Below are positions 1-5,401 of a DNA stretch of 5,412 nucleotides, piece after piece (positions within the stretch are counted from its first letter, which is position 1; every line of letters starts with the position of its first letter). The stretch comes from Crocinitomicaceae bacterium (lineage in GTDB: Bacteria > Bacteroidota > Bacteroidia > Flavobacteriales_D > Crocinitomicaceae), in assembly GCA_024643585.1 (NCBI GenBank), contig JAHEMP010000174.1, forward strand, positions 1 to 5,412. Direction: 5' to 3'. The notes beneath the pieces are model-generated. The model made no database searches. It saw only the letters and a list, made by a program, of their open reading frames with translations, and was not told the DNA's origin. A program made the position numbers and the translations under genes.

Positions 1-1
1 T

Positions 2-622
2 TTACTTATTGCATTTCTAAGTTACATGAATCCCGAGATAACGCCATTAGTTCCCGTATTAAATTCCTATTGGCTAACTATTCACGTTTCGATGGAAGCA
101 GGTAGCTATGGTTTCTTAATGTTAGGTGCAGTAATTGGAATTATTAATTTGTTGGTCATTGCAGTAATAAATAAAAAGAATTACCAACGTTCCATGAAAG
201 TGGTGAAAGAATTAACCATAGTAAGTGAAATAACCTTAATTGCAGGACTATTCATGCTAAGCATCGGAACTTTTTTAGGAGGCATTTGGGCTAATGAATC
301 GTGGGGGAGATATTGGGGTTGGGACGCCAAGGAAACATGGGCACTGGTCTCTATTTTAATATATTCTACTATTCTTCATTTAAGACTAATCCCAAAATTG
401 AACGGCATTGTTCTTTTTAATGCGGTCACCTTGTTTGGATTGGCATCTATAATAATGACGTATTATGGTGTCAATTATTATCTTTCTGGATTGCATTCGT
501 ATGCTGCTGGTGATCCTTTGCCTGTTCCAAATTGGGTTTATTTCGCAGTTCTATCAGCTTTTGGATTGACAATTTTAGCATTTAGGAAAAAGCGTAAATT
601 TAATATAAGCCAGACTATATAA
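2..622 (+). CDS. ccsA: Cytochrome c biogenesis protein, CcsA domain (C-terminal part, 5' truncated by window edge)
   Basis: This is the heme-handling domain of the System II cytochrome c synthase, a membrane protein that brings heme to the periplasmic face for attachment to CXXCH apocytochromes. The frame stays open to the left edge, so the Met at 26 is probably internal and the true start lies outside. Numbering from that Met, the tryptophan-rich WWD motif spans about 88-105 (W88, W93, W97, W100-1 region GWD, K102, ETW105). Candidate heme-ligand histidines are His20 before the motif, His118 in the following membrane helix and His157 in the GLHSYA segment. They match the family order P-His1, WWD, TM-His2, P-His2. 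I infer about five membrane helices (near 28-49, 69-87, 107-122, 128-148, 169-186) and a basic C-terminal tail. In Bacteroidota this domain is often fused behind CcsB in one long CcsBA protein; the upstream half is not visible, so fusion is unproven. It ends a transcription unit, with a 213-bp gap following. Confidence 0.93.
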   Translation, partial: LLIAFLSYMNPEITPLVPVLNSYWLTIHVSMEAGSYGFLMLGAVIGIINLLVIAVINKKNYQRSMKVVKELTIVSEITLIAGLFMLSIGTFLGGIWANESWGRYWGWDAKETWALVSILIYSTILHLRLIPKLNGIVLFNAVTLFGLASIIMTYYGVNYYLSGLHSYAAGDPLPVPNWVYFAVLSAFGLTILAFRKKRKFNISQTI

Positions 623-649
623 ACTTAGAAAATAATTTCTCTGTCGAGC

Positions 650-674
650 TTGTTGTAGTCAGAACGTACAACAA
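650..674. repeat. Short inverted repeat after the ccsA stop, possible weak terminator
   Basis: A perfect 8-bp inverted repeat, TTGTTGTA at 650-657 and TACAACAA at 667-674, flanks a 9-nt loop and starts 27 bp after the ccsA stop. Its position fits a 3'-end stem-loop. However, the stem is A+T-rich and no T-run follows directly; the nearest T4 is about 16 nt later. It could equally be a protein-binding dyad or chance. Confidence 0.35.
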
Positions 675-758
675 AACAAGGGAGTGGTAATTTTAAATGC
701 TTTTTCATAAATAGTTTACATAAAATCAAATGAATTCATAAAGCCATTGATTAGCCAC

Positions 759-774
759 TTTATGTTGACATAAA
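759..774. promoter_or_regulatory. Dyad upstream of the glycosyltransferase genes, possible operator
   Basis: TTTATGT at 759-765 is the exact reverse complement of ACATAAA at 768-774, with two bases between. A 2-nt centre is too tight for an RNA hairpin in this form, so a protein-binding dyad is more plausible than a terminator. It lies about 60 bp before the GT4 start codon. No regulator can be assigned, and chance in A+T-rich DNA is a real alternative. Confidence 0.25.
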
Positions 775-835
775 CCCGTAAAAAAAATAGGATTCATTGT
801 CGCATGAATTGAAATTTAGCTAATTTCGAAACCCT

Positions 836-1969
836 ATGCCAAAAGCAAAAAAAATAGCTGTTTTTATTACCTCTTCAGGTTGGGGTGGGTTAGAAATGAA
901 CACGGTAAAGCTGTCAAAATTATTGATTGAAAATGGATATTCCATTGTTCTTTTTACGTCTAAAAAATCAACCCTGCTTGAAAAATCTAACGGCGTATTT
1001 AACGATGTAGAAATAATTGAGAAACCTCGAAAATATTTTGCTTTTCGATCGGCCAAGAAAATTTCTTCCCTCCTTAAAAAACACGAAATAAACGTGGTCC
1101 TATGCGTTGATAATAAGGATTTAGATGTATTGGCTTGGACAAAAAGATTGTTTCGTAAATCGATGAAATTGATCTACCAACAGCACATGCAAATTGGCTT
1201 GAATAAAAAAGACTTTTTTCATACCTTTCGGTTTAAAGCAATTGATAAATGGATAAGTCCGTTGCCTTTTCTTAAAGTAGAAATTGGACTTCGAACACAT
1301 TTTCCTTTAAACAGAGTCGAGGTTATTCCAATCGGTTTAGACACTAGCAAGTTCTTGAAAAATAAATATTCTAAAAAAGAAGCAAGAGACTTATTAGGGA
1401 TTCAAACGGATTTACCTTTGCTCGGAATAATAGGTCGAATTTCAGAAAAGAAAGGTCAACTTTTTGTAGTTGAGTCAGTTTTGGAATTAAAAAACCAAGG
1501 ATTCCATGTTGAATTATTAATCTTTGGCTCAGCTACCATTAATGATGAAAATGATCAAAAATACGATCAAAAATTGCGCAATTTTGTAATTAATAATGGT
1601 TTAAGTGATTCAATACATTTTATTGATTATCAAAGTGATGTGAGTAAATTTTACAATGCAATTGACGTGTTTGTTCTGGCTTCACACAGTGAGACATATG
1701 GAATGGTTACGATAGAGGCTATGCTTTCCGGTGTTCCAGTTGTGGCAACAAATTCTGGTGGAACCCCTGAGATTTTAGCGAATGGTAGGTTGGGCCATCT
1801 CTATCCATTCGAAAATCAAATCAAATTCTGTAAAGAGTTGAAAATTGTTTTGAATGAAATGGAGCAAACGAGAAGCATGACTGCCAATGCAAAAGATGTT
1901 GCTTCAATGATATACAACCAAAAGGCCGAAGTTGAATCTATCGATAAGATTTTATCTAAATACCTTTAA
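836..1969 (+). CDS. Glycosyltransferase family 4 (GT-B fold, retaining)
   Basis: The 377-residue protein has the length and layout of a GT4 enzyme, which transfers a sugar from a nucleotide-sugar donor to a glycan or lipid-linked acceptor at the cytoplasmic side of the membrane. The N-terminal Rossmann domain starts with a beta strand (IAVFITSSG) followed by a glycine-rich GGLE turn (17-20) typical of the acceptor-side domain. The C-terminal donor domain opens at about 195-208 with GIIGRISEKKGQ, where Arg201 and Lys206 are the expected diphosphate-binding residues. The signature EX7E motif is present as Glu286 and Glu294 (SETYGMVTIEA), followed by the SGVPVVATNSGGTPEIL segment (298-314) that lines the donor site. 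An in-frame TAA at 821-823 makes the ATG at 836 the earliest possible Met start; no Shine-Dalgarno sequence is seen, as usual in Bacteroidota. No signal peptide or membrane helix is apparent. It is followed after 4 nt by a GT2 gene, so the two are probably co-transcribed. Sugar and acceptor cannot be read from the sequence. Confidence 0.93.
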   Translation: MPKAKKIAVFITSSGWGGLEMNTVKLSKLLIENGYSIVLFTSKKSTLLEKSNGVFNDVEIIEKPRKYFAFRSAKKISSLLKKHEINVVLCVDNKDLDVLAWTKRLFRKSMKLIYQQHMQIGLNKKDFFHTFRFKAIDKWISPLPFLKVEIGLRTHFPLNRVEVIPIGLDTSKFLKNKYSKKEARDLLGIQTDLPLLGIIGRISEKKGQLFVVESVLELKNQGFHVELLIFGSATINDENDQKYDQKLRNFVINNGLSDSIHFIDYQSDVSKFYNAIDVFVLASHSETYGMVTIEAMLSGVPVVATNSGGTPEILANGRLGHLYPFENQIKFCKELKIVLNEMEQTRSMTANAKDVASMIYNQKAEVESIDKILSKYL

Positions 1970-1973
1970 TGAA

Positions 1974-2762
1974 ATGAAAATAAGCCTCATTATTTCTTTT
2001 TACAAAAATCTGGATAATCTCGATTTAATTTTCAAAGGTCTATCAAAACAAACTGAGAAGGACTTTGAGGTTATTGTTGCTGAGGATGATTGTTTTCCTG
2101 AAACGATAGAGTTTCTGAAAATGAAACGAACAGAATATCAATTTCCGATAGAGCATATTTCACAAGAAAAAGATGATGGTTTTAGAAAAAACCAAATGCT
2201 AAACAAAGCTATTTTGCTGAGTCATGCTGATTCGTTGGTTTTTATTGATGGAGACTGCATTCCTCATAAGCATTTTGTAAGGGCATATTCTAAAGCAATA
2301 AAAAAGGGAGGTATCTTTTTTGGTAAACGGGTAAATTTAGGCCCTGAAATTTCAAAAAAAATTATTGAAAAAAAATCGATTGAGGATTTGACGCTTTTTG
2401 AAGTTTTTAAGTCGGATTCGGATAAAAAAAAGGAAGGTATATACTTCCCATTTTTTAGTTTGAAATTTAAGAATACAGGACTTTTAGGTTGTAATTGGGG
2501 TGTTTCAAAACAACACATGTTCGACATCAATGGATATGACGAGGATTATATTTCTGCGGGTGTCGGAGAAGATGTTGATATAGAGTGGAGATTGAGGTCG
2601 ATGGGTTTGAAAATGATCTCCATGAAAAATAAGGCAATCGTCTATCACATTTATCATGCAAGAGGCTACAGCGATTTATCTGTTCAAGCTAATTACCAAA
2701 TTTTAGAAGAAAAGAAGAAAATTGGCAATATTCGATGCCTTAATGGTATTGTTAAATTATAA
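1974..2762 (+). CDS. Glycosyltransferase family 2 with galactosyltransferase-like C-terminal region (GT-A fold, inverting)
   Basis: I place the start at the ATG at 1974 (262 residues, MKISLIISFYKN). An in-frame ATG at 1932 would add 14 residues inside the upstream gene and put them before the conserved first beta strand. GT-A features come in order: ISLIISFYKN strand; VIVAEDD (Asp38-Asp39) for nucleotide binding; GFRKNQMLNKAI (69-80), the usual R-x-x-x-x-N-K-A helix; FIDGD with Asp92-Gly-Asp94 as the metal-binding DxD; GCNWGVSKQ (172-180); and NGYDED...GVGEDVDIEWRL (186-207), where Glu199-Asp200 supply the probable catalytic base. The NWG and GxGEDxDxxWRL blocks belong to the Glyco_transf_7C-type region also found in chondroitin-polymerase-like and galactosyltransferase proteins. 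The protein is likely cytosolic or peripheral to the inner membrane. It follows the GT4 gene by 4 nt, suggesting coupled translation and a shared glycan. The frame contains three A8 runs. Its stop overlaps the converging Lrp-type gene. Donor sugar is unknown. Confidence 0.92.
   Translation: MKISLIISFYKNLDNLDLIFKGLSKQTEKDFEVIVAEDDCFPETIEFLKMKRTEYQFPIEHISQEKDDGFRKNQMLNKAILLSHADSLVFIDGDCIPHKHFVRAYSKAIKKGGIFFGKRVNLGPEISKKIIEKKSIEDLTLFEVFKSDSDKKKEGIYFPFFSLKFKNTGLLGCNWGVSKQHMFDINGYDEDYISAGVGEDVDIEWRLRSMGLKMISMKNKAIVYHIYHARGYSDLSVQANYQILEEKKKIGNIRCLNGIVKL
2354..2431 (+). repeat. Three A8 homopolymer runs inside the GT2 gene
   Basis: Runs of exactly eight adenines occur at 2354-2361, 2368-2375 and 2424-2431. 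They encode Lys-rich stretches (SKKIIEKKS and SDKKKEG) in the poorly conserved middle of the enzyme. The third run is followed by G. Such runs can permit replication or transcription slippage, but Lys AAA codons in A+T-rich DNA explain them without any special function. Confidence 0.5.
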
Positions 2763-3218
2763 TTCTTCCATTGGAAGCTGTTGAGTTTTCTTTATTTCAG
2801 TCATAACAAATGAGCTTTGAACCCGAGCAATGTTTTGCAAAATAGACAATTTTTGGGTGACAAATATTTGATAATCTTCCATGTCGCGAACCACTATTTT
2901 TAACAAATAATCGAATAAACCTGCAATATGGTAACATTCCAATATTTCTGGCAAATCTTCGACATCTTTTACGAATTGCTCAATAGTTTCTTTGTGATGA
3001 TTCTCCAATGTTACGGAACAATAAGCGATTAATTTGAATCCAAGTTTTTTCGGGTTTATTTGTGCGTTATAACCGGAAATGATACCCTCAGATTCAAGTT
3101 TTTTTATTCTTTCAAATACGGGAGAGTTGGTCATATTCAACATAGCCGCTAATTCTTTGATTTTCAATTTTCCGTCTTTTTGAAGTTCGGAAACGATTCT
3201 TTTGTCTACATCATCCAT
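2757..3218 (-). CDS. Lrp/AsnC family transcriptional regulator
   Basis: At 153 residues this is a full-length Lrp/AsnC protein. An N-terminal winged helix-turn-helix covers about 3-50, starting DVDKRIVSELQKDGKLKIKELA and continuing through recognition-helix residues NSPVFERIKKLESEGIISGY. A linker with NPKKLGF leads into the C-terminal RAM effector domain (about 62-140), which includes the conserved turn AGLFDYLLKIVV (99-110). The RAM domain normally mediates dimer or octamer assembly and binds an amino acid; the effector here cannot be deduced. The start at 3218 is preceded by an A-rich tract and gives a standard N-terminus. It is divergent from the PLP enzyme at 3390 across 171 bp, and I infer that it controls that gene and possibly itself, sensing an amino acid that the enzyme handles. 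Its last six bases overlap the converging GT2 gene. Being both local and autoregulatory is common in the family, but global roles cannot be excluded. Confidence 0.95.
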   Translation of the reverse strand: MDDVDKRIVSELQKDGKLKIKELAAMLNMTNSPVFERIKKLESEGIISGYNAQINPKKLGFKLIAYCSVTLENHHKETIEQFVKDVEDLPEILECYHIAGLFDYLLKIVVRDMEDYQIFVTQKLSILQNIARVQSSFVMTEIKKTQQLPMEEL

Positions 3219-3250
3219 TTGATTTTTTTTAAAAGGTCTTTTTTCTTATT

Positions 3251-3265
3251 TCATGATTATAATGA
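3251..3265. promoter_or_regulatory. Imperfect 15-bp palindrome, candidate Lrp/AsnC operator
   Basis: TCATGATTATAATGA is a 15-bp odd-centred dyad in which six of seven base pairs match. It lies 33 bp upstream of the regulator's start codon. Lrp/AsnC proteins commonly bind 13-15 bp A+T-centred imperfect palindromes, often several in phase. The fit is to the general form, not to a specific known consensus, and A+T-rich DNA yields such dyads by chance. Confidence 0.35.
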
Positions 3266-3301
3266 TAAATAAAAAGTACAAAATAAGATATTTTTGACAA
3301 T

Positions 3302-3321
3302 TTAAAGAAATATTTACTTAA
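3302..3321. promoter_or_regulatory. Imperfect 20-bp palindrome, candidate operator
   Basis: TTAA arms at 3302-3305 and 3318-3321 surround the perfect core AAATATTT at 3308-3315; eight of ten base pairs match. Its centre is about 53 bp from the centre of the 3251-3265 dyad, close to five DNA helical turns, which would suit co-operative binding by an Lrp-type oligomer. It sits upstream of the -7 element of the PLP gene. The low-complexity A+T composition keeps confidence low. Confidence 0.35.
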
Positions 3322-3357
3322 TTATCTGATGAATAAAGTAATTATTGTCCTTCATCG

Positions 3358-3365
3358 TATCTTTG
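3358..3365 (+). promoter_or_regulatory. Bacteroidota-type promoter -7 element for the PLP enzyme gene
   Basis: TATCTTTG is a perfect match to TAnnTTTG, the -7 consensus of the Bacteroidota housekeeping sigma factor. Transcription would start about 4-7 bases downstream, giving a leader of roughly 20 nt before the ATG at 3390. No TTG or TTTG lies at the best upstream spacing (17-23 nt), so the -33 element is weak or absent, as might be expected for a promoter that depends on an activator. The leader just before the ATG is A-rich and lacks a Shine-Dalgarno sequence. Confidence 0.6.
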
Positions 3366-3389
3366 TGTAGAATTTAAACAAAAAGAAAA

Positions 3390-4643
3390 ATGTCAGATCA
3401 TCAGTTTAGTCCAGAAAGTTTAATGATGTCTTTTGGTTATAAACCAGAATTGTCAGAAGGAGCCATAAAGGCACCAATTTTTCAAACGTCTACTTTTGTA
3501 TTTAAAACTGCTGAGGAAGGAAAGGCATTCTTCGAATTGGCTTACGGAATTCGTGCGAAAGAACAAGATGAGCAATTGGGTTTAATTTATAGTAGAATCA
3601 ATAATCCAAATTTGGAAATTCTTGAAAATCGACTTTGTCTTTGGGATAAAGCTGATGATTGTGCTGTTTTTGAAAGTGGAATGTCAGCTATAAGTACAGT
3701 ATTGCTTGAATTTTTAAGTCCAGGCGATTTATTACTTTTTTCCTCTCCTGTTTACGGAGGTACCGATCACTTTATTCACTCTTTTTTAAAGAAAATTGGA
3801 GTAGATGCTGTTTCTTTTTACCCAGGTCAAAAAGAAAGTGAAATTCGCGAAATAATTGAGAATACTGGCAAGGCTCACAAATTGGCAATGATTTATGCTG
3901 AAACTCCTGCCAATCCAACTAACGATATCACAGACATTGAAATGTGCAGACGCATTGCTGATTCTTATTCCACTGAAGAAAAAAGAGTTACTGTAGCGAT
4001 TGATAATACCTATATGGGACCATTGTGGTCTCATCCTTTGTTAATTGGTGCTGATTTAGTAATCTATTCAGCAACTAAATACATTGGAGGACATAGCGAT
4101 TTGATTGCTGGTGCGGTTCTAGGTAACTCACAGGTAATGCAACGGGTGAAAGTGTTAAGAACATTTCTAGGTAATATGGCTAGCCCTAATACTTGCTGGT
4201 TATTGACCAGAAGTTTAGAAACCTTAAAAGTAAGGATGGAACAACAAGCAAAAAACGCAGATATCGTCGCCAAAATGCTTGAAAATCATCCAAAAGTTGA
4301 AAAGGTTCATTATTTAGGTCTCTTAAAAGAAACGGACTCGGATTATGAGTTGTACAAAAAACAATATACTTCTCCTGGCGCTATGATTTCATTTGATATT
4401 AAAGGTGGAGAATCGCAGTCGTTTCAATTTTTAAATCAGTTGAAACTTTTCAAAATGGCTGTTAGTTTAGGTAGTACTGAGAGTTTAGCTCAACATCCAG
4501 CGAGCATGACACATATTGGTGTGGATCCGGCGGAAAGACTGAAAATGGGGATTACAGATAAATTGGTTCGACTTTCAATTGGCGTTGAGAATTCAGAAGA
4601 TATCATTTGGGATATCCAACAGGCTCTTGATAAGGTTTCTTAA
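3390..4643 (+). CDS. PLP-dependent Cys/Met metabolism enzyme (cystathionine gamma-synthase/gamma-lyase family, substrate uncertain)
   Basis: This 417-residue fold-type I PLP enzyme belongs to the transsulfuration family, which elongates, cleaves or exchanges sulfur amino acids; it should be a cytosolic homotetramer. Visible landmarks are YSRINNP (67-73; Tyr67 and Arg69 reach the neighbouring subunit's PLP phosphate), ESGMSA (95-100), VYGGT (121-125; Tyr122 stacks on PLP), ETPANPT (171-177), AIDNTYMGP (203-211; Asp205 pairs with the pyridine N), SATKYIGGHSD (227-237; Lys230 forms the Schiff base), SLGSTESLAQHPASMTH (359-375) and VRLSIGVE (393-400; Arg394 binds the substrate carboxylate). It is longer than the usual 380-400 residues, largely through an extra segment near 50-64. 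Positions matching the human gamma-lyase cystathionine-binding residues are Ile66, His127 and Val358, while the methionine gamma-lyase catalytic Cys is Gly124. Alternatives are methionine gamma-lyase-like, cystathionine beta/gamma-lyase or gamma-synthase activity. It is divergent from an Lrp-type regulator, its probable controller, and its stop overlaps the lipoprotein gene by 4 nt. Confidence 0.93.
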   Translation: MSDHQFSPESLMMSFGYKPELSEGAIKAPIFQTSTFVFKTAEEGKAFFELAYGIRAKEQDEQLGLIYSRINNPNLEILENRLCLWDKADDCAVFESGMSAISTVLLEFLSPGDLLLFSSPVYGGTDHFIHSFLKKIGVDAVSFYPGQKESEIREIIENTGKAHKLAMIYAETPANPTNDITDIEMCRRIADSYSTEEKRVTVAIDNTYMGPLWSHPLLIGADLVIYSATKYIGGHSDLIAGAVLGNSQVMQRVKVLRTFLGNMASPNTCWLLTRSLETLKVRMEQQAKNADIVAKMLENHPKVEKVHYLGLLKETDSDYELYKKQYTSPGAMISFDIKGGESQSFQFLNQLKLFKMAVSLGSTESLAQHPASMTHIGVDPAERLKMGITDKLVRLSIGVENSEDIIWDIQQALDKVS

Positions 4644-5401
4644 TCGTTTTTGGTGAAATATTTGCCTTCATTAGGATTGAAGAAAAATAAATGTTCCAAA
4701 GTTTCATCCTTCGTTATGGAGTAAGAGAAATCCGTCAATAAGTCATTTGGTTTAGGTGTTTCTAATTTGCCTTTGTAAACTAATATGTCCTTCGCAGAAG
4801 AATAGGTGCCCGGTGCGTATTCTATGAAGTAAGCACTCTCTTTTTTTGGATTTTCAAGTTCAAATATTTTCCATTGAAAAACCAACTTGGGAACGCCTCT
4901 AAAAATGGTGTAAAAATTTCGATAACAGTTTTCCATTATTCGATAGTCTAAAGTGAAATCTTTGAAAGAATTACTTTGGATATTTGCAATGTTTATTTTT
5001 AAAGGCGAAAAGGCGCTTGAGCTTATTTGAATAGGTCTACTTACTTTTTCGGTGGCACCGTCATAATAAAATAGAAAGTTGTAGTTTCCAGTGAATCCCA
5101 AGTTAGATTCTTTTTCATACCGACCTCTTCTTTTAGCTTCGTTGTGCGCAAATTGCTCTCTATTTACCAAAATAACAGCGTCTTGAATACCATCTTGATC
5201 AAATTGATCTTTGTGCATTTCTATGGAGTAGGTTTCATTTGCTGGAATACTTAATTGCGACTCTACCTGGCGTTTAATTTTTTCAGCCGTTGTAAGATTT
5301 TCTACGATTTCTGGCTGATTTTCTTCTACTTCAACAGAAGTACTTTCATTACAAGCAGCTAGAGCAAAGAAAACAAAGTATAGTATGTTCGGAAATTTCA
5401 T
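4640..5401 (-). CDS. Predicted lipoprotein of unknown function with an Asp-rich loop
   Basis: I do not recognise a named family. The 253-residue protein starts with a short lipoprotein signal peptide: Lys2, a hydrophobic stretch to residue 16, then the lipobox LAAC with Cys17 as the acylated residue. The mature N-terminus (NESTSVEVEENQPE) is acidic and flexible-looking, then a charged helix (about 38-50). The segment KDQFDQDGIQDAVILVN (64-80) resembles the DxDGxxD loop and following strand of FG-GAP/VCBS-like or dockerin-like calcium sites, with Asp68, Asp70 and Asp74 as possible ligands. The rest alternates aromatic strands (NYNFLFYYDG, DFTLDYRIMENCYRNFYTIFRG, KLVFQWKIFEL), suggesting a beta-rich domain. 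The C-terminus, FFFNPNEGKYF, is also aromatic. It is probably anchored in the periplasm or outer membrane. The ATG at 5401 directly precedes the signal peptide; only 11 bases upstream are visible, so its promoter or operon cannot be judged. It converges on the PLP gene with a 4-nt overlap. Confidence 0.85.
   Translation of the reverse strand: MKFPNILYFVFFALAACNESTSVEVEENQPEIVENLTTAEKIKRQVESQLSIPANETYSIEMHKDQFDQDGIQDAVILVNREQFAHNEAKRRGRYEKESNLGFTGNYNFLFYYDGATEKVSRPIQISSSAFSPLKINIANIQSNSFKDFTLDYRIMENCYRNFYTIFRGVPKLVFQWKIFELENPKKESAYFIEYAPGTYSSAKDILVYKGKLETPKPNDLLTDFSYSITKDETLEHLFFFNPNEGKYFTKND

Larger units (their letters stand above)
623..835. other. Non-coding gap between ccsA and the glycosyltransferase unit
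   Basis: This 213-bp stretch has no ORF of useful length on either strand; the ATGs in it meet stops within a few codons. It holds two inverted repeats (650-674 and 759-774), a 10-bp palindrome ATGAATTCAT at 730-739, and four copies of CATAAA starting at 706, 719, 737 and 769. There is no perfect TAnnTTTG. The nearest match is TAATTTCG at 821-828 (one mismatch), preceded at 797-799 by a TTG with a 21-nt spacer. If that is the promoter, the glycosyltransferase mRNA would be almost leaderless. Confidence 0.5.

Noticed and set aside
650..674. Strong intrinsic terminator after ccsA
   Set aside because: The stem is only 8 bp, A+T-rich, and lacks an adjacent T-run, so I kept it only as a weak possible terminator.
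820..1056. 78-residue reverse-strand ORF
   Set aside because: It lies almost wholly antisense to the N-terminal domain of the GT4 gene, has no family features, and is explained as a shadow of that coding frame.
1932..1973. Upstream in-frame start for the GT2 gene adding 14 residues
   Set aside because: The extra residues overlap the GT4 coding end and precede the conserved first beta strand; the ATG at 1974 matches the family N-terminus.
2264..2530. 88-residue reverse-strand ORF inside the GT2 gene
   Set aside because: It is antisense to conserved GT2 motifs (GCNWGVSK), and its Ser/Phe/Lys-rich composition is what reversed Lys-rich A+T coding sequence gives.
3294..3316. Sigma-70-like promoter with TTGACA at 3294-3299
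   Set aside because: No TATAAT-like box lies at 16-18 bp spacing, and this phylum uses TAnnTTTG-type promoters; the hexamer is probably chance.
3786..4273. Two reverse-strand ORFs (3786-4034 and 4064-4273) inside the PLP enzyme gene
   Set aside because: Both are antisense to highly conserved PLP-enzyme blocks and show no recognisable domain or own control signals.
3390..4643. Confident naming of the PLP enzyme as metB or megL
   Set aside because: The pocket residues match neither class cleanly, so a gene symbol would overstate what the sequence shows.
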